From NCBI RefSeq assembly GCF_028554725.1, contig NC_071669.1, positions 57,578,501-57,642,500 of the forward strand: a stretch of DNA of 64,000 nt. Reading direction: 5' to 3'. This document shows positions 37,541 through 50,609 of the stretch, one piece after another. The notes beneath the pieces were generated by a model that had not been told where the DNA came from, did no database searches, and saw only the letters and a list, made by a program, of their open reading frames with translations. The position numbers and the translations under genes were made by a program. Source of the stretch: Zeugodacus cucurbitae. Taxonomy: Eukaryota > Arthropoda > Insecta > Diptera > Tephritidae. Numbering within the stretch: the stretch's first letter is position 1; each line of letters starts with the position of its first letter.

Positions 37541-38459
37541 ATGCGCCTAGATGTAGGCAACGAATTTTTTATAGTAATATTATAGTAGGTATTTGCTGCA
37601 TTTGATTCCATTTTTGTGGCGTTAGAATGCAGAAATTATTTAAAAAAGGATAGGAGTCACAATTAAAAAAAATGCGCCTATATGTAGGCAACGAATTTTT
37701 TAATGTAATATAATTTTAGATATTTGCTACATTCGATTCAATTTTTATGGCGTCAGAATGCTGAAATTATTTAAAAGTATTATAATAAGACTTATAATTT
37801 AAAAAAGTGCGCCTAGATGTAGGCAACGAATTTTTGAATGTGATATTATAGTAAGTATTTGTAACATTCGATTCCATTTTTGTGGCGTCAGAATGCAGAA
37901 ATTATTTAAAAGTAGTAAGACTAATAATTTTTGAAAAAATGCGCCTAGATGTAGGCAACGATTTTTTTAATATAATATAATAGTAGGTATTTGCTACATT
38001 CGATTCCATTTTAATGGGGTCAGAATGCTGAAATTATTTAAAAATAATAGGACTCATAATTTTTAACAAAAAATGCGCCTAGATGTAGGCAACGAATTTT
38101 TGAATGTAATATTATAGTAGGTATTTGCTACATTCGGTGCCATTTTTGTGGCGTTAGAATGAATAAATTATTTAAAGAAGGATAGGAGTCACAATTTAAA
38201 AAAAGTGCGCCTAGATGTAGGCAACGAATTTTTGAATGTGATATTATAGTAGGTATTTGCTGCATTTGATTCCATTTTTGTGGCGTCAGAATGCAGAAAT
38301 TATTTAAAAGTATTATAATAAGTCTTATAATTTAAAAAAATGCGCCTAGATGTAGGCAACGAATTTTTTAATATAATATAATAGTAGGTGTTTGCTATAT
38401 TCCATACCAATTTTGTAACGACAGAATGCTGAAATTATTTAAAAGTAATAGGACTCACA
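37541..38459. repeat. Seven-unit tandem array, about 133-bp units
   Basis: Units start at 37541, 37672, 37807, 37939, 38074, 38205 and 38340, giving lengths of 131, 135, 132, 135, 131 and 135 with a shortened last unit. Each opens with TGCGCCTANATGTAGGCAACGA, in which GCCTA and TAGGC form a 5-bp stem with a 4-nt loop. They continue with an AT-rich body ending in GAATGCNGAAATTATTTAAA. A degenerate GTGCCTGAATGTAGGC stands alone at about 38688. Confidence 0.92.
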
Positions 38460-40217
38460 TGAATCACACAATGAATGACTTGAATTTTGTTTTTCGTCAT
38501 AATCTAAATAAAGTGTCCCATATTTATTTCCATTTACTACTGATTCAAGTGTATTATTGAACATATATAAATAAATTGTAATAAATGTGTAGAGACTTAT
38601 TTATTGGCCTCATTGGTTAGTGATTTGTTATACTCAAAGGTGTTTTACATTTTTCTCTAAGCAATTGGTGTTATGACTTTGTCAAATGTGCCTGAATGTA
38701 GGCTATGGTTTTTAATCTGATAAAAATAATATGAAACACATTCTAATACATATGTAAGAAGAAATTGATTACATGGCTTTTGAAGTTAGAATACTCAATT
38801 TATTCAAAAGAAACAAGCTGCATTTGAACCGACCCAAGGCTAAAGTGTCAAATTATTTGTGTGTTTTATTATCTTTAATATTAAGTGCTCAATATTTATT
38901 CGTATTTAATGTACTAAGCATATCTTTGCAGTACAAATACAAACAGACTTGCAAGTACAGTTAAACTTCCCTAACTCGACCATCATAATCCACAAAGAAA
39001 CTTCGAATTACAGAGACTTCTAAGTTATGGAAGGTAATTTGTGTGAAATTTGACTTCTATTGCCAATTCTAGAGTTCGAGTTCTGGAAGTTCAACTGTAT
39101 TTTCGGAAAATTTCCCTGTAATTTCAAAACAATTCCACCTTCATTTGACATTTTTCAACTGTTTATAAAGAAATTTGAAACTCACTACAACTAAATGAAA
39201 GGGTATTACACATTTTATTTCTTCACACACAAATAAATAATAGCCTAAAATGTAAACCCTTTTTCAGCTACCAAAAGCATTAACTATTGAAAAAGAGCAG
39301 CATAAAAGTAAAAACTAAAAACGTGTTTGCAATTTCCAATCGATTTCTAGTGTGTCACTAAAAAGTTGCCAATTTAATAACATCAAGCGCCATACATACG
39401 CCCACTTTTAAATCCAATTAAAAACTATTGAAAGTTGTTTGCTGTTTTTGTTGGGGTTTTGTAGAACAAATAAAAAGTTTTCGTAGGAAAATGAATGTGT
39501 ACTTTGTGCTCGGGCAATTAAAGCTTGCCAAAGTTTAGCTTTTGTAAGTAAATCCATTCATAGGTGAAAATGACAAATGTTTAGAAAATAAATACTTTTA
39601 CTAAAATAAAAAAAAATATTTATAGGTGAGGCAGTATTTCTATTTAGATGTTATTATTGATTAAGTCATATAAAGAGAGAGAGTTTTTCCAGTGTGGTAT
39701 ATTAAAGATATTTTCGACTGAATGATTTTTCAAATGGAGCTTGTCACATGTCTTAAATTACGAAAATGTAATTACAAGAATTTAATAGAAGTATACAAAA
39801 TTGGTGTCAAAAAATTATGCTTAAGATTATTTCATTACAAAAATTTAATTTCTTGTAGTTGCCACCTGATTGAAATTAATTTATTTTTGAATAAATAGAA
39901 TTTTTGCAAAATATTATAAAAAAATGTTGAATATTGGTTTTCAATGGTATCAAGTATGTAGTAGGGGGACGGAGTTGCCACTCTTATTGCACTTCTAAAT
40001 GCCACCTAATCACTTTTACTTAATTATGAAATAGAATACAAAAAATTTGGCAAATTTTATTCAGTCAAAACGATTACTAGTTTTTTTTTTACCTAGTATG
40101 GTGACTAGGTGAACTTATGAAACCATTAGAGAGTTGAGAATCGGACATATATGTGTCTTTAGGACAAAAAGTATTTGAATGCATAAATCAGCGTAGCAAA
40201 AATAATTTTAAATTTGA
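38460..40217. other. Intron, nothing recognised
   Basis: A/T-rich, with one stray copy of the tandem-array core near 38688 and two GTTGCCAC motifs near 39858 and 39974. Confidence 0.4.
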
Positions 40218-41030
40218 ACAACCGAATATTTTATACTCTCGCAATTTATAGTTGAAATTTTGTTAAGATAACACACAATTTGACCCATATATTCGATATA
40301 CAGTCCAACAGAATAACGAAAATCATCATATATAGTGTATGAGGGATGAGGTAATTCCTGAACTGATTCAGGTTTCTATACCCAAGACTATACGCTCAAT
40401 TAATTTTGCTAAGATAACTCACATAATAACCGATATATGCGGAATAAAGCCCACTGTATTTCAGAAAATACTATAATTAGGTATATGGTAGCTAGGGGTA
40501 GTTATGACCCGATTTTAACTATTTTTGGTACAGAGACACACTATTAGAAGAAACATTTTTTCTCTGCATTAAATTAAAATATCTGAGAGATTTACCGATA
40601 TTTTCGGTGAAAAATTACCCTTAGGTCCTGAGTTCATCGTGTTCGATATTCGGGACCTTAAAAATTTATAGTCAGATTTCGAAAATTTGTCCACAGGTGA
40701 TGGCACAAGTGCTGTATAACTTGTGTAAACTTTTATTCCGTTGTCTTCATTGGTTCCTAATGTATATATTATAAAGTGAAGGAATCAGATGGAATTCACA
40801 ATTGAGTTATATGGGAAGTAGGCGTGGTTGTGAACCGATTTCGCCCATTTTCCATCCATATCATCGGAGTGTCAAGAAAGTATTATACACCGAATTTCAT
40901 TGAAATTGGTCGAGTAGCTCCTGTGATGATGGTTTATGACCCATAAATGGGCGATGCCACGCCCATTTTCCTTTTTTGAACTAAGTGCAGCTATCCGCTG
41001 TAATTTTATCAGACAACAACAATGCATTTA
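40218..41030 (-). mobile_element. mini-me/Helentron-type element, copy C4
   Basis: The minus-strand 3' end is preserved: read on the plus strand, CCGAATATTTTATACTCTCGC is the complement of the sub-TIR plus half of the stem-loop. Inner motifs include GGGCGATGCCACGCCCATTT. It is diverged from C2 and truncated before the (GTCY)n core. Confidence 0.65.
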
Positions 41031-41219
41031 ATATATAAGAATAACCCCAATGACTAACAAAATGGTTAAATACTCGTATTTACGCACTAATTCTCACACA
41101 ACAACATCATGAAGTGTGATGAAGTAGAGTTGAGTAGCTCGGCAACAATACTGTCACAATGAGGGATACTTATTCATTATTTTCATACAATATATATTTA
41201 TATAATATCATTATTTTAT

Positions 41220-42150
41220 CATTGCGCCAAGCAGCAGGAAGGAAAGTCATTTGCACTGCACTTAGCTTCATACCAAAGTAAATAGTCCGAAGTCATTGGA
41301 GTTGTTGCTTTTTGTTTTAAGCGCGTCACTTCTTAAAACGCAGCGCATTTAAAATATATTTTCTATTCAATTTGACACCAGATGCGGCTGCTGCACTTCA
41401 ATACACAGGCTGTTTATCGGGTGGCTTTCTTTGCACTCGCTTTTGCTGTTTGCAAGCGTCTCATAGTGCTCGCGCTAGACTAAAAGTGTATTTATTACCT
41501 TCGCATGCCATATTGCGAATAGAACACCACTCGGCCACTATAAACGAGTACTCCGCGTCTAGTGGTTTTGTGTGGGTGTGTGTGTGTGTGTGTGTGGATG
41601 TGTTGGTGCTTCGCAAAAGCCTACTTCACCATTTTCTAAAGCCAATTGCTCTTGTGGTTTTCGCCACTGCGTACTCCTCTCCGGCCATTTCATTTCCAGC
41701 AGTTTGTGCCGCTTTAGATTTGCAACAGCAACTTCGTGCGACTTGCGAGACGTGAAAGAGTCGTGCGGTCGTTTCGTTGCAACGTTCGTTCGTTCATTTT
41801 ATTATTTTCCTTTAGAGTTAAGAGCTTATCAAGAGGTTAAGAGCGGTAAAATTAAGTGTGGCGCCACCAGCAAGCAACGTTTATCCATCGGGCTCGAAGT
41901 TTAATCACTTTAAAGTGAAGTGCCACGATAAGGACAAGTGATGGTGATTTTTTTAAAGAGTTTCGAGTACTGGGCATTTTTTTTTTTCGTGAGTGAAAGT
42001 TCGTCTGCCACTCGTGCTGGCAGGTAGTTGCAAGGCGGCAGGTATGCGTGTATCAGTGTGTGTGTTTAACTAAAGAAGTCATTGACGCCGTCGAATGAGC
42101 GAGTAAGCATGGCTACGTGCTTGTGTTGACTGCCAAGCAGGTTAGCAGTT
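41220..42150. promoter_or_regulatory. Candidate regulatory or 5'-UTR-like island
   Basis: A GC-richer island with CGTTCGTTCGTTC, GGCGCC and a (GT)n run, followed by CACTTTAAAGTGAAGTGCCACG. A 127-codon plus-strand frame at 41372-41755 is Cys/Leu-rich and shows no domain. It could be a noncoding first exon or enhancer; no supported TATA, Inr or donor site. Confidence 0.25.
41576..41596. repeat. (GT)10 microsatellite
   Basis: A GT run within the GC-richer island 41220-42150. Confidence 0.88.
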
Positions 42151-42623
42151 GGTCTGACTTATCGGATACTTCTTGCCATGAGTGGTAACTTTAATGGCAT
42201 TTTATGGTATTTAAGTGATATTTTAGTAAATAAAATGTATTTAATGCGTATTTGCAGTTGAGGTATTTAATGGTAGCGAATATTAACGACTGACTTTAAA
42301 AGAGTTTATTGTTGTGCATAAATTCTTTATAGATTTATGTAAGACATTCACAAGATACCATTTGATTGCTTACCCACAAGCAGCTCATATTGAGCAACAG
42401 CTACGAATCTCTGAATTTTTATTAAGGCAGTTAACGACCTTAACAATTGTGGTAATTGAGCGAGTTTAATGTATAAAATCTGATAAAACTACGATAACTG
42501 ATATAATGGGCAATCAGTATTACAATTCAATCAGTCAATATAGGTATAAAACCATTTTTATGTATTACCCTACTGCAAGAACAAAAATATTTAATGAAAA
42601 AATCACCTATACAGATCGCTGTT

Positions 42624-42769
42624 GCAGAGTTGAATTTCATTTCCAAGTCGATTAAAATTCAATTAAAAATTAATGTAGATTTATTTTGTATGGTAAATCG
42701 ATCTTAATCAGCGTTTTAATCGAGCAGCGGCCGGTTAATTGATCAATTAGCTTCTGTGTGAAAAAGCTA
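42624..42769 (+). mobile_element. MITE-A fragment A4 (right half)
   Basis: Only the right part remains, from GCAGAGTTG to CTGTGTGAAAAAGCTA followed by TTA. The left half is missing. Confidence 0.75.
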
Positions 42770-42772
42770 TTA

Positions 42773-44847
42773 CATTAGTTAGAAGTCTAAAGTTAATTGT
42801 TCTACCTTCGACTAAGCACTTTTCATGAATCTTATCGAATTTTTATCACATCTACATTGGTCTTATTATCAAACTACAATGCAATTGGGCTCAGTTTCTC
42901 CATTTTAACATGCTATCAGAAGTCTAATAAATAGGTATTGCACGATTTGACTCATAATTAAAATAACAGATTTGAAATAATTTGTAATGGTTCAAAACGG
43001 TTGAGGGCTACGAGAAATCTGATACTCTTTACAACTGTGCAGTGAGCGTTTGTGTTTAGGATCGATGAGATCTGTAGAATTTTAAGAACCAAAAGTAATA
43101 TGAAAGGAATCACAAACAAGAATCTCTCATTTCTACATGTAGACCATCGATTTTAGTCAGTACATTATATATTAATTACTAATCCAGTCGTGTTCTCAAA
43201 ACGAATTCGAAGTTTTGTCTTAAACTTTAATAAATCAAACAAACAATTGGAAGATTGGTTTGAAGCTCGCCGATGAGCTCAGAACATTTAGGCAATGGAT
43301 TTTCGGTTGACAGTAACAAATGAAGTGTGTGTAATATGTGTATTTTTCTGTGTTAAGGGCTTCCATATGATGGAGCTTTAACCAAATTCAATTTCACAGA
43401 TATTTAAGGGAGGAAGATGCAAGAAGGGTCTGAAATAGGAACCTTCAATATGCTAGAACTCTAACTAATCTCAATACAAGAGATTTAATTATCTCTAATA
43501 TATATAATAGGAGTCTTGAAGACATATTTTACATTTCTCATAAAGCTGTTCCCAAAAATCTACTTTTCTAAGGTACAAATATATAGGGATCATCTAGGAA
43601 CGGTTCGGTTCGGTTGAACTAAACATTTGTGGAATCAGAATTATATCGTTGATATCGTGATATCAAGAAAGCAATCTCTTGGAATAATTTGTTTGGTAAC
43701 GAAAAGAGTATGAAATTCAAGGAAGAATGCCGAGTTCTCTAGAAAACTCTATAGTAATTCATAAACATAAATCTTAAACTCGTGTTGCTGCCTTAAAGCG
43801 AATGCAGTATAAAAGTAAGATCAAATTTTAGCACAGATGTAACTCCCACACTCGAAACAGAATCTACGGTTAATCGTACGACCTTACCTAATCTCATTCA
43901 AAGCCAAATGCAACGCTGCGTTAAAAATCTAATTATTGCAGCTTTAGTTGCTAAGCAGCAGCTAATTTACAAAAGCTGCAAAATTTACATGATTAGCATA
44001 ACTATCAAATATAATTAGTCTAACAAAATTTCGCGGAACTCCAACTCACTCTAACAAACTAAGCTTGACTCCACGAAATCTAGTCGCATACATAGTATTT
44101 CCGCGCGCGAATAAAGAAGCTTTATTCTAATAAGCTAGATTGCGGCAAACACAACAATTGGGCGTGTCACGCGGTGTGAACAAGCAAGCAAGTCACTGTA
44201 AACAGGTGATGTGGTTGTTGTTGCTACACACGCTAACCGGAAATGTGTTGTATGCGCCATTATGTGTGTTTCCACATTCACCACAGTCTCCCAAGGCGCC
44301 AAAAACATGCACATTAATCACTCGATGTTGCATGTCTCTATCCATGCACTAATGTATGTGTGTGCCTTTGTGTGTGTCTCTGTGTGTGTGGTTATGTCGA
44401 ATAGCAAGTGCTTAGTGCAATACTAATTATGCTGCAGTTGTTGCAAGCGCCGATGTTGCGCGCCTTTTCACTGTTGCAACCACAAAACCCGTTATGTATT
44501 TATAGGTATGCGCGTGTGTACCAGTTTGTGTATTTGTGGGTTTCCGTAGAACAATGATGCGGTTGAGAGTGGCAACCGTTCGCGCTACTAAATACCATAT
44601 TAGGTGTTGAAAATTTAATTGATCTACACATAATGCCACTATTGTTGTTGTTGTTCATTCAAAAATGTTCACTGTTTAAAAAAATGAATTGATTTAATTG
44701 AATTATTTTGCATGAACATAAGACACGAGCTTAAGCTGTGACGCTATTTATAAGCATATTGCTGTGGTCCTGAAATTAATTGTAATTAAAATTTGTCAAG
44801 AAAGCGAACCAAGAAGCTTTAATGATCATATCGCAGTAAGAATATAT
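42773..44847. other. Intron, nothing recognised
   Basis: Unique sequence; a GC-richer patch at 44100-44660 with GTGTGT stretches. No gene. Confidence 0.4.
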
Positions 44848-44849
44848 TA

Positions 44850-45757
44850 GGTTGTCAAATATCCACCTTCCGCCTTTTGAATTCACGCCTATGTATATAG
44901 CGTTACAGATAATACAATAACTAACACTAATAATACAATACCCTACAAAACGACGCTTTATTAGTTTGGATATTGCGTTCAATAGTTATAGACGTGTAAA
45001 CATGGAATTCAAAAAAAACGCAAAAAACCTTCTGGGCCGAATCAACGCCTGCATTATGCTGCTGAAACGGAACGAACTCGACCCATTTTTGAAGCGGATG
45101 GTGACTGGCGACAAAAATGGATCACACACGACAATATCAAGCGAATACGGTAGTGGTCGAAGGCCGGTGAATCGTCCCAAACAGTGGCTAAGCCGCAATT
45201 GGCGGCCAAAAAGGTTTTGCTGTGCTCTGCTTTGATGGTATTGGCAGGGAATCATCCACAAGGAGCTGCTTCCATATGGTCAGTCGCTCAATTCTACCAT
45301 CTACTGCGAAAAACTAGACCGCTTGAATCAGGGGATCGAAGAGAAGCGTACAGAATTGACCAACAGGAAGGGTGTAGTGTTCCACCAGGACAGCGCCAGA
45401 CCACACACTTCGTTGATGACTCGTCAGAAGCTACGGGAGCTCGGATGTGAGGATTTATCGCATCCATCCTTTAGCCCGGACATAGCGCCAAGTGATTACT
45501 ACCTGTTCCTGTCCATGGCGAACGCCCTTGGTGGTGTAACGTTGAACTCGAAAGAGGCTTGTGAAAAGTGGCTATCCGAGTTCTTCGCAAATAAGGATGG
45601 GGGGCTTCTACAAGGGGGGTATTATGAAGTTGCCGTCTAGATGGAAACAGATTATCGAACGAAACGGAGCATATTTGAACTAAATCCGATTACTGTAACA
45701 CTTTTTATAAAGCATTTAATAAATAGCAAAAAAGCTGAAGGGAGATATTTGACAACC
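44850..45757 (+). mobile_element. Internally deleted DD34D mariner with intact ends
   Basis: This 908-bp element is bounded by TA at 44848-44849 and 45758-45759. Its inverted repeats begin GGTTGTCAAATATC on both sides and remain alignable for about 28 bp. Full mariners are about 1.3 kb, so nearly 0.4 kb is missing. The missing part corresponds to the N-terminal DNA-binding half of the transposase. Confidence 0.9.
44966..45690 (+). pseudogene. Mariner DD34D transposase remnant, frameshifted
   Basis: Catalytic-domain pieces appear in several frames. MVTGDKNGSHTT stands for the usual MVTGDE block around the first aspartate, VVFHQDSARPHTS holds the second, and SPDIAPSDYYLF holds the third, 34 residues after the second. 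The C-terminal block SKEACEKWLSEFFANKDGG is followed by another frame shift before the end of the gene. There is no N-terminal helix-turn-helix region. The element therefore cannot make its own active transposase, but with its intact ends it could have been moved by one supplied in trans. Confidence 0.88.
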
Positions 45758-45759
45758 TA

Positions 45760-47569
45760 AGATATGGAAAAATCACAATATATATTAGTCATGGAATATG
45801 GAAGCAACGGCTGACAATTTGGCCAAGTCCAAAATTTATTTACTTCGTTCATTACTATTTTATCGATTTATCGTGGACGACGACGTTATTATCGTTAGAA
45901 AAATTGATCGAAAACTCAGATCGAGACTCAATCGCAATCTCAATCTACTCAATCGGAATTATCTACTTCCTTATACATATAGAGATATGTCTTTCCGACT
46001 TTTGTTTCAGCTGAAATCTAATTTGAAGTATAATTTAATAAATCAGATATCTCGACAAAACGAGTTATTTGCTTAAATTTGTTAGTTTAAAGATTTCAGG
46101 TGTTGTTCTATCATATTTTATTTTAAATAAAAAAAAATATTTATTTCTTCTGCATTGTGGTTTATCCCAGAATAAATCAGGACATAATTTCAGAACATAT
46201 AAAGCAAGCTGACTTCACGATTTAGGCATTTATAGTGGGAACTATGATATCTTGCTACTGTTCACTGAGGTTCCTTATCGCTTCCTGGACTTTGAGAAAT
46301 GATTTTTCGTATATATTGCAAGACTATCCTTATTTTTTATAACAATTTTAGCATTAATTTTTAGAGTGAATATTTTTTCTAGCAACTCTCTGAAATTTCA
46401 TATCTTTACGCCTTTAAATTACTTTCAAATACTTTAAAACTCAATATCATACTCTAGTCTCTTTCATATCAATATACACAACATATGTATTATATGTATA
46501 TATCCTTATGTACCCTTCAGATATATGGAATTCATCAATTCAAGCTTCCTATTTAATGTTAAATTCTCGTAATTATTTGGTTACGCCCTTGGTCGATATT
46601 CACATTAGCATTTAAATGGAACACCATATAATGCTTATTTTATAATCATGCAATTTAAAGCATTCGGAATGCCTATACCTACACACATATGTGTGTATTG
46701 CAGTTGCCTACATACCTACATATGTATTATAAGTGTATGCAGTTACATAGATCCTAGGCGAGTGCTTACATGCCTGTCAAATTGTGAAATTCATTGAGGT
46801 TTCAGATTTACATAACCTGAAATTTTTGAGCGTAAAATTTGTGGCATGAAATAATTGCGGTTGAAATTGTTTGAAGTTACAGAACAATACAGAAAATGTA
46901 AATTACGCGGAGTAAGGGCGAACGATAAGCGTTGCTTTAAATATTTTGATTATTTTGGAAATGAGGAATAGTATTAGAAACTAATTCATATGTCAAAGAA
47001 TTTCCATGAAAACTAATTAGAATTTTTTTGATTGGCAACAAACAATTTTCTGGTATTTCCACTAATCATTGAAATGTCACAAAAATAATGATCATATACA
47101 TTTTCAAAACTAAAAAACATTGCTAATATTATCTCATAAACTACTTGAATTATCTCAACATAGCATGGTGTTCGAATTTCACTCCTCAGATTAAAACTTC
47201 TGAATACTGCTGCAATTGGCTAATAATCAGCCACTTTTCATACGAGGTTATTGTATAAAACTCCAAGAGTTTCTACAAAACGTTTAGTTTGGCTCAGTTT
47301 AATGCGAAATTTTATTTCTCAAAAACTTTAAGAGAGGTAATATCGGCTTAAGGTCCTGCCTGCACAAAGGAAGATAATCCGACTTTACACAATATAGCTC
47401 AAACATAAATGAAAGTGCGGCAATAAAACTTATTATATTATATTTGTCCCGTGGACGAAACAGGCGTGGACGACAACTAGGTACATGGTCCGAAACAGAT
47501 ACATTCTCAAATCCTCCGTCACTTAGCGCGCATCCTTGAACTGGACTATTGCACCGCGGTACCGTCGCC
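45760..47569. other. Intron, nothing recognised
   Basis: The 92-codon frame at 45798-46076 (charged, Arg/Asn/Leu-rich) lies right after the mariner and has no domain I recognise; probably chance. Confidence 0.4.
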
Positions 47570-48040
47570 CAGCGGTTATACCTTTGCGCACATACCTTTA
47601 AGAGCTATGTGGGAGGGGAAAAGCCGATGGAGAAGAGGCACAATGCGCTTTTTCAAAGATGGATTCAAGCTCAGGAGGGGGAATCTTCTATCGGAAGCTC
47701 TCTATTAACTCCAGTTTTTGATTGCTAGGCAGCGTCGTTTAGGCAGAGGTGGTTGGCATTATGGTAGCAGTAGACATACTGCTCCGAAGTGCGGCCTCCA
47801 TCAGACAGGTGTGTATTCATTCCGACAGTAGAGTGGCAATACTGGCCTTGCAATGTCCACACCTTCGGTGAACTCAGCGAAGTCACTGGAATCGAAATTA
47901 ACCGACTTAAGACAGAGCCCAAACGCTTTGTCGAATCATAAGGGACTTGGCGATTCGTCAGGAGTATTCGGGTGTCACAAAGGACAGTATATGTTGTCTA
48001 AGTGAGCTTCTCTGTAGAAGTGGATATCTACCACTCGACC
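47570..48040 (+). pseudogene. Non-LTR RNase H-domain relic, forward copy
   Basis: Short pieces recall the RNase H domain carried by some LINEs: IHSDSRVAILALQ resembles the SDSQAAI motif with its aspartate, and FKDGFKLRRGNLLSEAL resembles the TDGSK motif. Frames are broken throughout. The stretch 47880-48020 is homologous in inverted orientation to 56395-56580. Clade not assigned. Confidence 0.5.
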
Positions 48041-50600
48041 TAAACTAATCTTACCTACATATAAATAGTCTTAATTATATTCAGTAGAGTCTTTCTCTGG
48101 AATGTAATGCACGTGTTTGATGAAAATCAATAAAATCGTCGTAGAACATAACCAAGTTTTAATATACCAAGTTTAATATATTAAGTGCGTCTCATTCTTG
48201 ACTTATCATGCCCTCCAAAGAGGGAACAATTATCAATGAATTTATTTGGTTTGGTAACTAGATTGATTTAAAACGGTCCATATTTTTTGCTGGTGCTCGT
48301 ATAGCCTATATAATGATTTCAATAATATTCTAAAATTGAATGGAAGAATTTGATTTATTGCCAATAATAAAATGAACTCTGCCTATTACCTTTCTCTAGT
48401 CTCCATAAAAGAAATAAAAATATTTTCTCTCTAGGGAAAAAAATTTCTCCGCATATTCCGGGCAGCTATTTTTGATTAATATAAAAAAAATCTTTTTATT
48501 CAACGTCCGTCTATCTTCTACTCAATAATTATGTTAGGCTTTGGCGGAGAGTCTTTTACAATTATAAAGTTGAAGGTTAGAATTTAAAAATGTCATCACA
48601 AGTTTCATATTGGTTTATTGCACTTCAAGAAACTCATCCCAAAGTAAATGAGCTCAACCATAAAATACAAAATGTCACTTCATTTAGCAACAGAGTTAGT
48701 ATGAACTTTAGCTGCGGATGAAGTTAGCCATCCATCATCAAAAGCGCACTAAAACTTGCAGCGGCGACTTGTGACATTGATTGCAGGAATTGCAGAGTTA
48801 CATACATACGACATATACATATGTAATATATATGTATACATAATGTACTTAAATGAGTGGATATGCTTGTGTGAATGTCAATGGCAGCACTTCATAGCAT
48901 TGATGTAATTATTAGGCAGCCAAACGCATCGTTGACCTCTAGAAGCAACTTATATATATTTATAGACATATATAGCATTACTTATTTACATACATATGTA
49001 GATACACACAAATATGTATATTTAATAAGCAATGCCTGCATGCCCTCCAAAGTATTCAAATTGCTATAAGCAACGTATGTGTGCACTTATTTCTGATTTA
49101 TTATATTTAATAGAAGCAATTGTTAAGTGAGTATGTATGTTAGTACATGTGTGTGTGTGTGTGTCTGAGGACCTTTGCAAAAATTTTCCACTTTTTTGTG
49201 TGTGTGCTTTTTGCCGGCTTTTTTGCTGTTATCTTCCATCAACTCCACGGCCCGTCACTGCATGCTGCCACTCAAATGTCAATGACTTTCGACAGAGCTG
49301 GCAACATTGGCGACGACATTGTGTGGCATGCCATATGCACATAAAGGCTTTAATGAAATTGTTAATTGCAAACTTTTGCACCGAGGGCAGCTGCCAGCTG
49401 GCAGTCATCAAGCAGTAAGCGGCAAGCAGCGGTAGTCAGCAGTTAAAAGGGTGAATGAACATGACGCCAACTGCTGGCAGGCAGCGGAGAATGGGTTAAA
49501 ACAATATGTCTCTCTCCAGATATACTCGTATAGCGTAATGTGTGTGCTGCTCACATGTCTCATTGCACATTGGCAACTGGCAACTGTCAACTGGTGGTGC
49601 GACAGCAGTGTGTGGCCCAAGATCTGGTTGCCATGCCATCGCCGCTCAATTATTTCAACACATTGAACCTGACTTGTGTGGGCGACCCAGAGCTGATACC
49701 ACGCCCGCAAATGAGTGTGAGTGAGTTTGAATGTGTGTTTGAGTGGACGTATTGGTGACAATATTAGCAGCAGCAACAATGCTGGTGGCTCACTTTAATT
49801 GTGGCACACACACACACACAGACTCATACTATAAGCAAGTGAGTATATAAATATAGACATATGCTCATCCAACCCTCGAGACCATTAAATAGACAAGTAT
49901 GCATTTAAAGCAAAAGTTGACCACAAAAGTTTGAATTGCAAGCAAGTTGATACAAACACACACACACTCAACTTATTGTTGTTGTTGCCTTCCACATCCG
50001 CCGTCACTTCCTTCTGGTTGGTTGGTGCTTGTTGTTTCTTGTTTTTAGTTGTTTGCCTCATTGTTTGCCATTAAAAGTAGTTACTTGATAATGTTGACGA
50101 TAAAGTCGTCGTCGCTCGGTTCCGCTCGGTTCGCTTCACTACCGTTATTTCTGGTCAATAGTTTATTTGTGTGCGGTTGTTTTTCTTTTCATTCGCGTCA
50201 TTATACTTGCATAGGTGCTCGAAATGAAGTTGTTGCCTTCAATGTTATTGTTCATGAAAATCTTGTTTTTGTAAACAAACTAGCAAATGTTTACTTTGTG
50301 ATTACGCCACATGGTTACCGGCAGTGTTGGTTGTCATCGGTGAAATTCTTTGCCATCAAAGTGATTGTGTGCTGAACTCGAAGTGTGTTGGGTTCAATGT
50401 GTCATGAATTTTGCAACTTTTCGCTGGATTTCATATTGATTATGACACTTTTCATATTTTAAAAGTGATTTTGATTTTTCGGGATCCCGAAATTGCAGTC
50501 CCGAAAAAGCGGGAAACACAAATTTTATAAATTTTTTAAATAAACATGATTTCTATGCTCGTAGACAAAAGTTTAGTCTTGTATCTTGTTTTATTAACAA
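48041..50600. promoter_or_regulatory. Intron with a candidate island at 49.1-50.4 kb
   Basis: 48041-49100 is A/T-rich and featureless. 49100-50400 is GC-richer with repeated GGCAGC, CAGCTG and GGCAACTGGCAACTG motifs and CA tracts. Long frames on both strands are low complexity. No gene was recognised. Confidence 0.25.
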
Positions 50601-50609
50601 GTACTTTAG

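Noticed and set aside
37541..38459. Regular repeats reminiscent of a CRISPR array
   Set aside because: The units are about 133 bp and similar along their whole length, with no unique spacers; this is an ordinary eukaryotic tandem repeat.
41748..41754. AGACGTG resembling a downstream promoter element
   Set aside because: The position 27 bp upstream has no initiator-like TCAGT sequence, so it cannot be called a core promoter.
41372..41904. 127- and 110-codon plus-strand frames
   Set aside because: The proteins are low complexity around a GT run, overlap each other in different frames and show no recognisable motif.
45798..46076. 92-codon charged open frame after the mariner
   Set aside because: No known motif, AT-rich composition, no splice sites or upstream signals; chance is the simplest reading.
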